Positions 8,671 through 17,895 of a DNA stretch of 64,000 nucleotides are shown here, piece by piece. The stretch lies in contig DASUFP010000076.1 in assembly GCA_036274495.1 (NCBI GenBank), forward strand, positions 105,921-169,920. Reading direction: 5' to 3'. Source of the DNA: DASUFP01 sp036274495 (GTDB taxonomy: Bacteria; Bacteroidota; Bacteroidia; AKYH767-A; OLB10). The notes below the pieces were generated by a model, which was not told the DNA's origin, did no database searches, and worked only from the letters and a program-made list of their open reading frames with translations. Numbering within the stretch: the stretch's first letter is position 1; every line of letters begins with the position of its first letter. A program made the translations under genes and the position numbers.

Positions 8671-10647
8671 ATGTTACACATCAAGATATTCAAATCTGCT
8701 GCCCTGATTGGCACCAGCGTTCTTTTAGCTTTACAATGGGGATGCAAACCCAATACCGTTCAAACTGCTGCTACCGGAGATGCAGCTTCAAAAGTTTATG
8801 TTGCCCCGGGCACCTACGACGAACTTTACAATTTCGTATCTGGCGGATTTAACGGACAATTATCTGTTTATGGACTTCCGTCAGGAAGACTGTTCCGGAG
8901 TATTCCTGTATATTCGGTTGATCCTGAAAAAGGGTATGGATTCAGTGAAGAAACTAAGCCTATGCTCAACACTTCACATGGATTTGTTCCATGGGATGAT
9001 GCTCACCACCCTGACTTCTCCTACACAAAAGGAGAAATTGACGGTCGATGGGTATTCATAAACGGCAACAACACCCCAAGGGTGGCGCGGATAAATCTGG
9101 TTACATTCAAAACAGACGAAATACTGGAAATTCCAAACAGTGCCGGAAATCACTCTTCTCCTTTTGTAACTCCCAACACCGAGTATGTTGTAGCCGGCAC
9201 ACGTTTCAGTATTCCACTTGGTAAAAATACTGACGTCTCCATTAAATCTTACAAAGAAAATTTTAAAGGCACTTTGTCATTTATTAAAGTTGATCCTTCC
9301 TCCGGAGCATTAAGTATTGCATTTCAGTTGTTGATGCCAGGTATGGATTTTGATCTGAGTTGTGCCGGAAAAGGACCGAGCGAAGGTTGGTCATTCTTCT
9401 CCTGTTACAACAGTGAACAGGCCCGCACTTTAAAAGAGGTGTACGCATCACAACGTGATAAGGATTTTATTATAGCAGTGAACTGGAAAAAAGCAGAAGA
9501 ATATGTGAAAGCCGGTAAAGGAGAGAAATGGCCTGCAAGGTATGCACACAATACCTATAATGAAAAAACACATTCAGCTACCTCTGTGATGGAAACTGAA
9601 GTCCTGGTTTTAAATCCGGCGCAACTGGCGGATATGGTTTACCTGATTCCTTGTCCTAAATCACCTCATGGAGTTGATGTTGATCCTACCGGTGAATATA
9701 TTGTGGGCAGTGGTAAATTAGCCGCCGTTATGCCGGTTTTTGCCTATTCGAAAATGATTAAAGCTATTGCAGACAAAGCTTTCGACGGCGAGTACCAAGG
9801 GTTACCTGTTATCAAATACGAAGCTGCATTATACGGAGAGGTTCAAAAAGCCGGGTTAGGCCCCTTACATACTCAGTTCGATAATAATGGAAATGCATAC
9901 ACCTCTATGTTTGTATCCTCCGAAATCGTTAAATGGAACATAAAAGATCTTAAAGTAATTGACCGTATTCCTACCTATTATTCAATAGGCCACCTCTGTG
10001 TACCCGGAGCACATTCAGTGAAACCATATGGAAAATATGTGATTGCCTATAATAAGATCACCAAAGACCGCTACCTGCCAACTGGTCCTGAGTTAACTCA
10101 ATCGGCACAGTTATATGATATTACAGGTGAAAAAATGAAACTGCTGCTCGACTTTCCAACTGTTGGTGAACCCCACTATGCAGTAGCTTGTCCGGCCGAA
10201 CTGATTAAAAATAATTCCAAAAAGTTCTATAAAATAGAAGATAACGAAAATCCATATGCAGCGAAAGGAGAAAAAGAGGCCAAAGTAGTCAGGAAAGGTA
10301 ACGAAGTGCATGTATACATGACTTCGATACGGTCCCATTTTGCTCCTGATAATATTGAAGGTGTAAAAGTTGGAGATGACGTTTACTTTCACGTTACTAA
10401 CCTGGAACAGGATTGGGATATTCCTCATGGATTTGCCATAAGGGGTGCTAACAATGCCGAGTTACTCATTATGCCCGGAGAAACGCAAACTTTAAAATGG
10501 AAAGCGACTGAAGTGGGTGTGATACCATTTTATTGCACCGATTTTTGTAGTGCACTCCATCAGGAAATGCAGGGCTATTTAAGAGTATCTCCTTCCGGAA
10601 GTAATGTCCCCATTTCATTTAGTGTTGGCGACAACGATTCAGAATAA
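8671..10647 (+). CDS. nosZ: Nitrous-oxide reductase, clade II (Sec-dependent) NosZ
   Basis: The 658-residue protein reduces N2O to N2 in the periplasm. The N-terminus is a Sec-type signal with a possible lipobox (LQWGC) and no twin-arginine motif, the hallmark of clade II rather than clade I. The N-terminal beta-propeller carries CuZ-type histidines: DAHHP near residue 112, PHGVDVDP, GPLHTQFD, CVPGAHS and EPHYAV. The C-terminal cupredoxin domain has the CuA ligands His586 (IPHGF), Cys622, Cys626, His630 and Met633 (CTDFCSALHQEM). All expected copper ligands look intact, so the enzyme should be functional. The downstream nosL/D/F/Y genes supply copper-site maturation. No nir or nor gene is in the window, so a non-denitrifying N2O reducer is possible but not shown. 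Confidence 0.97.
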   Translation: MLHIKIFKSAALIGTSVLLALQWGCKPNTVQTAATGDAASKVYVAPGTYDELYNFVSGGFNGQLSVYGLPSGRLFRSIPVYSVDPEKGYGFSEETKPMLNTSHGFVPWDDAHHPDFSYTKGEIDGRWVFINGNNTPRVARINLVTFKTDEILEIPNSAGNHSSPFVTPNTEYVVAGTRFSIPLGKNTDVSIKSYKENFKGTLSFIKVDPSSGALSIAFQLLMPGMDFDLSCAGKGPSEGWSFFSCYNSEQARTLKEVYASQRDKDFIIAVNWKKAEEYVKAGKGEKWPARYAHNTYNEKTHSATSVMETEVLVLNPAQLADMVYLIPCPKSPHGVDVDPTGEYIVGSGKLAAVMPVFAYSKMIKAIADKAFDGEYQGLPVIKYEAALYGEVQKAGLGPLHTQFDNNGNAYTSMFVSSEIVKWNIKDLKVIDRIPTYYSIGHLCVPGAHSVKPYGKYVIAYNKITKDRYLPTGPELTQSAQLYDITGEKMKLLLDFPTVGEPHYAVACPAELIKNNSKKFYKIEDNENPYAAKGEKEAKVVRKGNEVHVYMTSIRSHFAPDNIEGVKVGDDVYFHVTNLEQDWDIPHGFAIRGANNAELLIMPGETQTLKWKATEVGVIPFYCTDFCSALHQEMQGYLRVSPSGSNVPISFSVGDNDSE

Positions 10648-10659
10648 TAAGTTTACCAG

Positions 10660-10687
10660 GCAGGGGGCAGATTGAAAATCCCCCTGC
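10660..10687 (+). terminator. Intercistronic hairpin after nosZ (attenuator or mRNA 3'-end stabiliser)
   Basis: GCAGGGGG (10660-10667) and CCCCCTGC (10680-10687) form a perfect 8-bp GC-rich stem with a 12-base loop. It lies in the 58-bp gap between nosZ and the next gene and has no long U tract. It may partly terminate transcription or protect the nosZ mRNA end, giving more nosZ than accessory transcript. Confidence 0.6.
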
Positions 10688-10705
10688 TTCTGTTAAAGAA
10701 AAGTC

Positions 10706-11749
10706 ATGCAACTCACCAAATCATCCCGAATAATAATAGCTATAGCTGCTCTAAGTCTGATAGTCACCAACTTTGTACCATTATGGAGAATTGAGTTGAA
10801 CGCTCCACAATATCCCGAGGGTTTAACCATGGAAATCTGGACGTTTAAGCTTGCCGGAGATGTAGACGTGATAAACGGACTCAACCACTACATTGGCATG
10901 AGCACTATGCACTCAGAAGATTTTATTGAATTCACGATACTACCCTATCTGATAGGCTTTACAATTGTATTCGGATTAATTGTTGCCATTGCGGGGAAAA
11001 AAGGCCCTTTGTATACCTATGCAAGTTGGGTGATTTTATTCGGCATTGTTGCAATGGCAGACTTTTACAAATGGGAATACGATTACGGTCATCATCTGAA
11101 TCCCAATGCTCCCATACAGGTACCGGGGATGACCTACCAGCCACCGTTTATCGGCTTTAAACAATTGCTTAATTTTGGCGCCTTTTCCATACCTGATATC
11201 GGAGGTTTTATTTTTATCTTAAATGCATTGCTGGTGGTGGCAGTCACCTTTTTTATATGGAAAACAGCAAACAAAAAAAGGATGATTAGCTATGCCGCTC
11301 CCATCTTATTCCTGACTTGTTTATCCACTCTTTCAGGTTGTAGTATCGAACCAAAACCAATAGCATATGGTAAAGATCCCTGCGAATTCTGTCGGATGAC
11401 CATTATGGACAATAAATTTGGAGGTGAGATTCTAACTAAAACAGGAAAAGCTTATAAATTTGATGATGCGAAATGTTTGACAGCATTTATCCAACGCGAA
11501 TATGTCAGACCCGAAAAAATAGCCAAAATTTATCTAACCGATTTCAAGAATGGAAACCTTTTCATTGCAGTTCCTTCCACTGTAGTACTTTATAATATAA
11601 ATTTCAAAAGTCCGATGGCAGGTAACATTGCAGCGTTTGAAATTCCGGAGGAGTTAAATCAAACCCAACATCAGTTGGGAGGCTCCCCTTTAACATGGAT
11701 GGAGGCTTCAAATAAATTAAAGGAACAAGAGGCGCGGATAGGATTATGA
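10706..11749 (+). CDS. nosL: Fusion of a four-helix membrane protein to a NosL-type copper chaperone
   Basis: This 347-residue protein joins two parts that are usually separate. Residues 1-190 form an integral membrane domain with about four helices (near 9-26, 78-96, 102-120 and 165-186). Residues 193-347 look like a complete NosL: a second hydrophobic signal-like segment, a lipobox-like STLSGC ending at Cys212, and the NosL motif CEFCRM (Cys226, Cys229, Met231), which binds Cu(I) for delivery to NosZ. Met193 (ATG at 11282) is in frame and could act as an internal start giving a free lipoprotein NosL. The gene overlaps nosD by 4 bp (ATGA). No frameshift or stop separates the halves. The first half resembles the unnamed membrane protein often found near clade II nosZ. 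Confidence 0.85.
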   Translation: MQLTKSSRIIIAIAALSLIVTNFVPLWRIELNAPQYPEGLTMEIWTFKLAGDVDVINGLNHYIGMSTMHSEDFIEFTILPYLIGFTIVFGLIVAIAGKKGPLYTYASWVILFGIVAMADFYKWEYDYGHHLNPNAPIQVPGMTYQPPFIGFKQLLNFGAFSIPDIGGFIFILNALLVVAVTFFIWKTANKKRMISYAAPILFLTCLSTLSGCSIEPKPIAYGKDPCEFCRMTIMDNKFGGEILTKTGKAYKFDDAKCLTAFIQREYVRPEKIAKIYLTDFKNGNLFIAVPSTVVLYNINFKSPMAGNIAAFEIPEELNQTQHQLGGSPLTWMEASNKLKEQEARIGL

Positions 11750-12978
11750 AGTACTTATGGGTTTTACTAATCTGTTTTCCTCATCAACTTTTATCGGCGA
11801 CATACCGAATAACAGGAATTACTTCCAGTATTGAAGCTGTTCAGCATCTGCTTGATCAATGTGCTCCTTTTGATACGATCCGTATTAATAGTGGCACCTA
11901 TAAATGGCATGATTTGATTGTAAATAAACCTTTATACATTGAAGGAGATGGTCAGCCAATACTTGATGGCGAAAACTTAGGAAACGTCATTACTGTAAAG
12001 TCATCTGATGTGACGTTAAAGAATATTCATGTTAAAAATTCAGCGCCCTCATCATATAGTGATCCTGCCGGAATAAAGATTGAATCCGGAGAAAACATAC
12101 AGGTATTGGATTGTATTATAGAGAATTGCCTGTTTGGAATCTATTATTCGGACGTATCCGGAGGTCTGATCCGCGGTAACCATATTTACTCGAATAAAAC
12201 AACAGAAACCGCTTCCGGAAATGGCATTCACCTCTGGAAATGTAAAGATATTGCCATTCGGGGTAATATAATAAATGGACACCGTGACGGGATCTACCTG
12301 GAGTTTACGACTCACTCGGTAATATCCGGAAACATCAGCCAAAACAATATCCGCTACGGGCTTCACTTCATGTTTTCGCATCAGGATTCCTATATTAAAA
12401 ACACGTTTAGAAATAATGGGGCCGGAGTAGCTGTAATGTATACCAAAGGAGTAAAAATGGTTGAGAATAATTTTATTGATAATTCCGGAACTTCATCGTA
12501 TGGATTATTATTGAAAGACATTACAGACAGTAAAATAATTAGAAATCATTTTACCAATAATACCTGCGCCATCACTATGGAAGAGTGCAACAGAATTAAT
12601 GTCCAAAAAAACACATTTGAGAGAAACGGATGGGCCATGCGAATCCAGGCCAGTTGCAGCGACAATAACATACAATGGAATAATTTCTTTGGCAACACAT
12701 TTGACATTACTACTAATGGAACTTTAGTAATGAATACGTTTAATTCCAATTATTGGGATAAATATACCGGATACGATTTGAACCGAGATCAAACAGGTGA
12801 TGTCCCTTACCATCCGGTGAGTATGTATGCAGTAATAGTAGATCAGATTCCGGTTGCCATGATTCTTTATCGTAGTTTCGTGGTTACTCTGCTGGAACAA
12901 ATGGAAAAAATAATCCCCAGTATTACTCCTGCTCAGTTAATCGACAGGACTCCTCGAATGAAACCGGTAGCTATATGA
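11746..12978 (+). CDS. nosD: NosD periplasmic copper-site maturation protein
   Basis: A 410-residue secreted protein with an N-terminal signal peptide (about residues 1-18) and a right-handed parallel beta-helix made of PbH1/CASH repeats. Successive short strands such as GNHIYSN, GNIINGH, GNISQNN and NNFIDN recur through residues 80-320. NosD works with the NosF/NosY ABC transporter in assembling the CuZ sulfur-copper centre of N2O reductase. It overlaps the genes on both sides by 4 bp (ATGA), indicating translational coupling. The C-terminal hydrophobic stretch around residues 360-385 (AVIVDQIPVAMILYRS) is typical of the family. Confidence 0.93.
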   Translation: MKYLWVLLICFPHQLLSATYRITGITSSIEAVQHLLDQCAPFDTIRINSGTYKWHDLIVNKPLYIEGDGQPILDGENLGNVITVKSSDVTLKNIHVKNSAPSSYSDPAGIKIESGENIQVLDCIIENCLFGIYYSDVSGGLIRGNHIYSNKTTETASGNGIHLWKCKDIAIRGNIINGHRDGIYLEFTTHSVISGNISQNNIRYGLHFMFSHQDSYIKNTFRNNGAGVAVMYTKGVKMVENNFIDNSGTSSYGLLLKDITDSKIIRNHFTNNTCAITMEECNRINVQKNTFERNGWAMRIQASCSDNNIQWNNFFGNTFDITTNGTLVMNTFNSNYWDKYTGYDLNRDQTGDVPYHPVSMYAVIVDQIPVAMILYRSFVVTLLEQMEKIIPSITPAQLIDRTPRMKPVAI

Positions 12979-13688
12979 TTTCCATCGGCCAACTTTGTAA
13001 AAGATATGGAAAATTACCAGTACTCAATAACATTAGCCTGGAATTGAATGCGGGGTCGTGCATTTCGTTGATTGGACCTAATGCATCCGGTAAAACAACG
13101 CTACTAAAAATCATTCTTGGTATTGTCAGACCCGATTCAGGTACTATTGGTGTGGCCGGAACCAATGCTTTAGAAGGATACCGTTACCGAGAAAACATTG
13201 GGTATATGCCTCAAATCGCAAAGTATCCTGATAATATGAGAGTTGGACAGGTAATTAATCTTTTGAAAAGTTTAAGGCCCTCAGGAATTGGGTATGATGA
13301 AGAGTTGTATACTACCTTTCGAATTAATGAAATCAGCAATAAACCGTTGCGTTCGCTTTCGGGAGGAACCCGACAGAAAGTAAGCGCCTGCCTTGCTTTT
13401 ATGTTCAAAGCTCCTATTCTGATACTTGATGAACCTACTGCAGGGCTGGATCCATTGTCGGCTGAATTATTGAAAGCTAAAATTAAGAAAGAGGCCGGTG
13501 CAGATAAATTAATAATTGTAACATCCCATATATTAAGTGATCTGGAAGACATATCTACCCACATTGTTTATCTCCATGAGGGAAAAATACTATTTCATGA
13601 GACCATTTCAGAGATTCTTAAAAGAACCCGCACAACTTCCCTTTCCCTGGCTGTGGCAGAAATAATGCGCAATTCTTCTCATGTTTAA
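12975..13688 (+). CDS. nosF: NosF ABC transporter ATP-binding subunit
   Basis: A 237-residue cytoplasmic ABC ATPase with Walker A GPNASGKTT (residues 34-42), signature LSGGTRQ (128-134), Walker B/D-loop LDEPTAGLD (151-159) and a switch-region His in TSHILSD. It pairs with the NosY permease directly downstream (8-bp overlap) and NosD upstream (4-bp overlap). The NosDFY complex is believed to move a sulfur species or drive conformational change for CuZ assembly; the exact substrate is debated. Length and motif order fit the family, and all catalytic residues appear present. Confidence 0.95.
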   Translation: MISIGQLCKRYGKLPVLNNISLELNAGSCISLIGPNASGKTTLLKIILGIVRPDSGTIGVAGTNALEGYRYRENIGYMPQIAKYPDNMRVGQVINLLKSLRPSGIGYDEELYTTFRINEISNKPLRSLSGGTRQKVSACLAFMFKAPILILDEPTAGLDPLSAELLKAKIKKEAGADKLIIVTSHILSDLEDISTHIVYLHEGKILFHETISEILKRTRTTSLSLAVAEIMRNSSHV

Positions 13689-14448
13689 AATCGTAAAATA
13701 TATTCTTGCCGATATCCTAAAAAGCAGGGTAATATTGGCATATACTATTTTTTTAGCAACTATTTCAACAAGTTTATATTTACTCGATAGTAACCCCGAT
13801 AAAAGCACCATCAGTCTGGTAAATATCAATTTAATCATCATTCCATTGATGAGCATAATTTTTACCACCATTCATTATTACAATTCGTATGAATTCATCG
13901 AGTTGTTAGTAGCACAGCCAATTAGCCGCAATAGAATAGTGATGAGTGAATATGTGGCTGTTACATTATCTTTATTAATTGCCTTTATGGCAGGTGTTGG
14001 TATACCTATTATACTATTTAATATGAATACAGCCGGATGGTCAGTAATATATTCCGGACTTATGATAACCATTATTTTTTCATCATTGGCATTTCTTTGC
14101 TCCGTACTAACCAGAGACAAGACAAGAGGAATAGGCGCTGCATTGCTGGTTTGGCTGTTTTTTTCGATCATTTATGATGGTCTGATATTATTTATCCTAT
14201 TTTCTTTCAATGACTATCCGATAGAACCTTTAATTATGGTTATAACGCACCTGAACCCTGTTGACCTGGCCAGAATTTTTATGCTGATAAGATTGGATGT
14301 TTCCGCCATGATGGGATATACCGGTGCTTTGTATTTGGAATATTTTGGCGCTACAACGGGTATGTTCCTGTCTTCCATAGTAATGGTTTTATGGGCTGTT
14401 ATACCCGTAACGATCGGCGTTAAAGTGTTTCGAAATAAAGATCTTTGA
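13681..14448 (+). CDS. nosY: NosY ABC transporter permease
   Basis: A 255-residue integral membrane protein with about six hydrophobic segments (near residues 17-34, 42-60, 95-120, 125-145, 155-175 and 230-250), consistent with an ABC-2 type permease. It overlaps nosF by 8 bp and is the last gene of the nos unit, followed by a weak hairpin with a T tract. Together with NosF and NosD it forms the maturation machinery for the CuZ centre of NosZ. Assignment rests mainly on topology and context, since NosY sequences are poorly conserved. Confidence 0.9.
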   Translation: MFKIVKYILADILKSRVILAYTIFLATISTSLYLLDSNPDKSTISLVNINLIIIPLMSIIFTTIHYYNSYEFIELLVAQPISRNRIVMSEYVAVTLSLLIAFMAGVGIPIILFNMNTAGWSVIYSGLMITIIFSSLAFLCSVLTRDKTRGIGAALLVWLFFSIIYDGLILFILFSFNDYPIEPLIMVITHLNPVDLARIFMLIRLDVSAMMGYTGALYLEYFGATTGMFLSSIVMVLWAVIPVTIGVKVFRNKDL

Positions 14449-14474
14449 GCGTAACCGTCTGAATCATCAAACAC

Positions 14475-14494
14475 TACAGTTAAGCTGTGTTTTT
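14475..14494 (+). terminator. Weak candidate terminator after nosY
   Basis: TACAG (14475-14479) and CTGTG (14485-14489) pair around a 5-base loop and are followed by TTTTT. The stem is short, so confidence is low. A second inverted repeat, CCCTAA (14525-14530) / TTAGGG (14540-14545), lies just upstream of the next gene. Confidence 0.35.
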
Positions 14495-14572
14495 GGTCAA
14501 AAAGTTATGGTTGGTTCCGGTTTTCCCTAATTTCATAACTTAGGGCCATGATATTCTTTTTTAAGGTGGCTT

Positions 14573-15976
14573 ATGAAGGGTAAATCCGTCGACTTTTCAA
14601 ACATGAAGGATATTCGAATTTGGATTCTCCTTTTTTTTCTCATCCGCCTTATCGGAATCACCAATCCTCCGCTCGAAAAAGGGCACAACTGGAGGCAATC
14701 GCTTACTTGCATGATTACCCGCAATTTTGTTGAAGGCGGTCCCGATTTACTTTATCCGCGGATTGATATGGCCGGCGATCAAACAGGTATTATCGGGTCA
14801 GAGTTTCCGTTTTTTAATTATCTCTGTTACTTATGCAGTAAAGCATTCGGGTACACGCATTGGTATGGAAGACTTATCAACCTGCTGATTTCATCCGCCG
14901 GTATTTTTTGTTTTTTCCTGTTGTCGAAAAAAATAATTGGTGACCGTGCAGCAGGCTATGCCGGCATACTGCTGCTTACTTCAATATGGTTTGCCTTTTC
15001 AAGAAAATCGATGCCGGATACGTTTAGCATTTCACTGGTGCTGATAGGACTGCATTTTTGTTCAGTATATTATTCATCCGGCAAAGTGTGGCACCTGTTG
15101 CTCTATTTTATCTTCACAACGCTTGGAACACTTTGTAAACTCCCGGCTATACTCTGGCTGGTGCCTGTAATTGCAACGCTTGTGATACCTGCCTTTCCAA
15201 AACAAAACAGGTTGTATACCGGTTTTGCGACAGTTATTTCCATGATAATCACCGGAGGCTGGTATTTTATATGGGTACCCCACCTGGTTGAAACCTATCA
15301 TTACCAGCTTTACTTTCCAAAAAGTTTGGGCGAAGGACTGCATGAGATAGCCGGCGAAGTCCCGGGTTTGCTTAAGAACTTTTATTTTAATGCCTTCAGC
15401 TCCTATCTGGCATTCGCCTGTTTTGCAGCAGGTATTTATGTTTTTATCAGAAAATACAGCGATTATATATTAAAGACTACAGCGGCTATTACTGTTGTTT
15501 TTTTTCTGTTCATCCTAAAAACCGGTGCGGTGTTTCCGCTACACAACTACTACATCATTCCATTTGTTCCGGTAATGGCCATTATTGCAGCTGTCTTCCT
15601 GGATGCCATTCGTTTTAAAGTTGCATTGCTGATCCTTATTGCTGCTTCGGCCGAGGGTATTCTGAATCAGCAGCACGATTTCTTTATAAAACAAGATCAG
15701 GTTTATAAGCTCAGCCTTGAAACACTGCTTGACAAAAACACCTCCAAAAATGAACTTATAATTATTAACGGCGGACAAAACCCACAACTCATGTATATGG
15801 CGCATCGAAAAGGATGGAGTGTGGATAATGATGTAATCGGCAATCAATCTAAAATAAAAGAGATGCAGTCAAAGGGCGCAACCGTACTGGTTGTTGACAA
15901 AACCGAAGGTGTAACCGAACCGAATGACTACCATTTGATTGGTTCTGATGAACACTTTTGTGTTTACCGTCTGTAA
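14573..15976 (+). CDS. GT39/ArnT-like polytopic membrane glycosyltransferase
   Basis: A 467-residue protein with about ten hydrophobic segments, the first at residues 14-30, and a short soluble C-terminal region (about 380-467). The first periplasmic loop has GHNWRQSL and further acidic residues (RIDMAGDQTG), the pattern of GT39/GT-C enzymes that use polyprenyl-phosphate sugars. The acceptor is unknown; a cell-envelope glycan or protein glycosylation are both possible. An AAGGTGG sequence just before the ATG supports this start; an in-frame ATG at 14603 is an alternative. The gene stands alone after nosY and converges on purK with a 12-bp gap. Confidence 0.75.
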   Translation: MKGKSVDFSNMKDIRIWILLFFLIRLIGITNPPLEKGHNWRQSLTCMITRNFVEGGPDLLYPRIDMAGDQTGIIGSEFPFFNYLCYLCSKAFGYTHWYGRLINLLISSAGIFCFFLLSKKIIGDRAAGYAGILLLTSIWFAFSRKSMPDTFSISLVLIGLHFCSVYYSSGKVWHLLLYFIFTTLGTLCKLPAILWLVPVIATLVIPAFPKQNRLYTGFATVISMIITGGWYFIWVPHLVETYHYQLYFPKSLGEGLHEIAGEVPGLLKNFYFNAFSSYLAFACFAAGIYVFIRKYSDYILKTTAAITVVFFLFILKTGAVFPLHNYYIIPFVPVMAIIAAVFLDAIRFKVALLILIAASAEGILNQQHDFFIKQDQVYKLSLETLLDKNTSKNELIIINGGQNPQLMYMAHRKGWSVDNDVIGNQSKIKEMQSKGATVLVVDKTEGVTEPNDYHLIGSDEHFCVYRL

Positions 15977-15988
15977 CGTGTAAGGTGA

Positions 15989-17131
15989 TTATGCTTTTAT
16001 TTTCAAAAGCTGCTGAATCTGTTTTGCTATTTTAAAAGCTGTATCGCGCGAAGCGGCTGTTACTGTTGCATGACCCATTTTACGGAAGGGCTTTGTAAGT
16101 TTTTTGCCATACAAGTGAATGTGCGCTCCGGGAAGTGCCATAACATCGCTGAAGCCCTCATAAACGGCGGGGCCGCTATAGCCCTTTTCACCCAAGAGAT
16201 TTACCATTACCGAAGGCATTAAAGGGGAAGTATCGCCGAAAGGCATGTCTAAAATTGCGCGAAGATGCTGTTCATATTGTGAAGTAACATTCCCTTCTAT
16301 TGTCTGGTGTCCGCTGTTGTGGGGACGCGGTGCGATTTCGTTGACAAGCACCTCTCCTTTTTTTGTGATGAACATTTCTACTGCCAGCAGTCCAACCATT
16401 TCAAGTTTGTTGATTAACCCGGTGGCAATGGCAGCAGCATCTGCCGCGATTTTGTCATCAACAACAGCAGGCGAAAATAAAAATTCAACCAGGTTTGCTT
16501 CCGCATTAAATTCCATCTCAACCAGCGGAAATACCGCCACCTCTCCTTTTGCGTTTCTCGAAACAATACACGACACCTCCCTATCCATATCAACAAATTG
16601 CTCGAGCACCGAAGGCTCATCAAATGCTTTCGATGTATCAGCTGTCTGTTTCAACGCAACAACACCTTTGCCGTCGTAACCCGCTTTTCTGGTTTTCTGC
16701 ATAACCGGAAACATGGATACATGGCTTTCCACCTCCTTTTTTCCGTTTACCAAAACAAAGGGAGCGGTAGGAATTCCATGCTCCCGGTAAAAGGTTTTCT
16801 GCAATCCCTTATCCTGTACCATCCTAAGTATTGCCGGCTGAGGATAAACCTTCTTGCCCATCGCCTCCAGCTTTTCAAGCGCCTCCACATTTACATGCTC
16901 TATCTCAACAGTTATCACATCTGCCAATTCTCCAAGACGCATCACTGCATCATAATCACGAAAATCGCCGTGCAAAAAAATATCACATATAGCTGCACAA
17001 GGCGCCTCCACATCGGGATCCAACACAATGGTGGTAATATTGAAATCAATGGCTTTCTGAATCAGCATCCTGCCCAACTGACCTCCTCCGAGAATACCAA
17101 TCCGGGTTTTACTTCCTAAAAATGAGCTCAT
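15989..17131 (-). CDS. purK: N5-carboxyaminoimidazole ribonucleotide synthetase
   Basis: A 380-residue ATP-grasp enzyme of purine synthesis that carboxylates AIR with ATP and bicarbonate to give N5-CAIR. The N-terminal Rossmann-like motif is GILGGGQLGRML (residues 12-23); the ATP-grasp core includes KTRKAGYDGKG, and the active-site segment NEIAPRPHNSGH (around residue 265) is clear. Length is normal for PurK. It is transcribed away from hpt, with a 147-bp divergent spacer. PurE, its usual partner, is not in the window. The pairing with hpt places purine synthesis and salvage side by side. Confidence 0.96.
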   Translation of the reverse strand: MSSFLGSKTRIGILGGGQLGRMLIQKAIDFNITTIVLDPDVEAPCAAICDIFLHGDFRDYDAVMRLGELADVITVEIEHVNVEALEKLEAMGKKVYPQPAILRMVQDKGLQKTFYREHGIPTAPFVLVNGKKEVESHVSMFPVMQKTRKAGYDGKGVVALKQTADTSKAFDEPSVLEQFVDMDREVSCIVSRNAKGEVAVFPLVEMEFNAEANLVEFLFSPAVVDDKIAADAAAIATGLINKLEMVGLLAVEMFITKKGEVLVNEIAPRPHNSGHQTIEGNVTSQYEQHLRAILDMPFGDTSPLMPSVMVNLLGEKGYSGPAVYEGFSDVMALPGAHIHLYGKKLTKPFRKMGHATVTAASRDTAFKIAKQIQQLLKIKA

Positions 17132-17278
17132 TATAAAAAATATTACTGCTTTTATTTATGCGACAATGTTAACCATTGCTGTGCGAACATCAAAACGGAA
17201 GGCCTGCAGAACCCCACCCGCTTTTTTGTATCTTGTGCCAACAAATGCCGGATTAATCATAACCTACTGACAACCTGT

Positions 17279-17827
17279 ATGTTAACGACAAATGTAACCG
17301 TCGGCAACAAGCCTTTTAAACCTTTAATTACGGAGGCCGAATTGCAGACAAGAGTTCGTGCAATGGGCAGACAGATTACGACCGATTACAGTGATCGGAA
17401 TCCGGTGCTCATAGGAGTATTAAAAGGAGCTGCAATTTTTCTATCAGACCTGATAAGAGAAGTAAAAGTCCCTTGCAGCATGACATTTATGCGCATTAAA
17501 TCCTATTCCGGAACGCAATCAACCGGCAAAATTTCTAAGGAACTCGAATTTACCGAAGACATTGAAGGCCGGCATGTGATAATTGTTGAAGACATTGTTG
17601 ATACAGGAAACACTGCGCGGTTTCTCTTTGAAGAATTGAAAAAACACCGGCCTGCCACTATTGCCCTGGCAACATTATTATTTAAACCAATGGCACTGCT
17701 TTACCCATTTAAACCCGACTACACGGCATTTGAAATTGGGAATGATTTTGTAGTAGGTTATGGACTGGATTACGACGAACACGGAAGAAACCTGAAAGAT
17801 ATTTATGTAATGGAAAGTGTTTCATAA
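17279..17827 (+). CDS. hpt: Hypoxanthine phosphoribosyltransferase
   Basis: A 182-residue type I phosphoribosyltransferase that converts hypoxanthine (and probably guanine) plus PRPP to IMP/GMP. The PRPP-binding loop is IIVEDIVDTGNT (residues 101-112, with Glu104, Asp105 and Asp108), and GVLKGA near residue 47 forms the pyrophosphate loop. MRIKSYSGT is the flexible loop covering the active site. Length is standard. It precedes adk by 68 bp on the same strand and may be co-transcribed with it; no terminator is evident between them. Confidence 0.95.
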   Translation: MLTTNVTVGNKPFKPLITEAELQTRVRAMGRQITTDYSDRNPVLIGVLKGAAIFLSDLIREVKVPCSMTFMRIKSYSGTQSTGKISKELEFTEDIEGRHVIIVEDIVDTGNTARFLFEELKKHRPATIALATLLFKPMALLYPFKPDYTAFEIGNDFVVGYGLDYDEHGRNLKDIYVMESVS

Positions 17828-17895
17828 AAAAATATTTAGTGCTGAAATCAGGCAAATTTAAAATCCGATAATACTATTCTCAAAAATTTACAACT

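Noticed and set aside
16245..17119. Long plus-strand frames (144 and 173 codons) opposite purK
   Set aside because: purK is complete and well conserved on the minus strand; the frames lack a recognisable product and are coding shadows.
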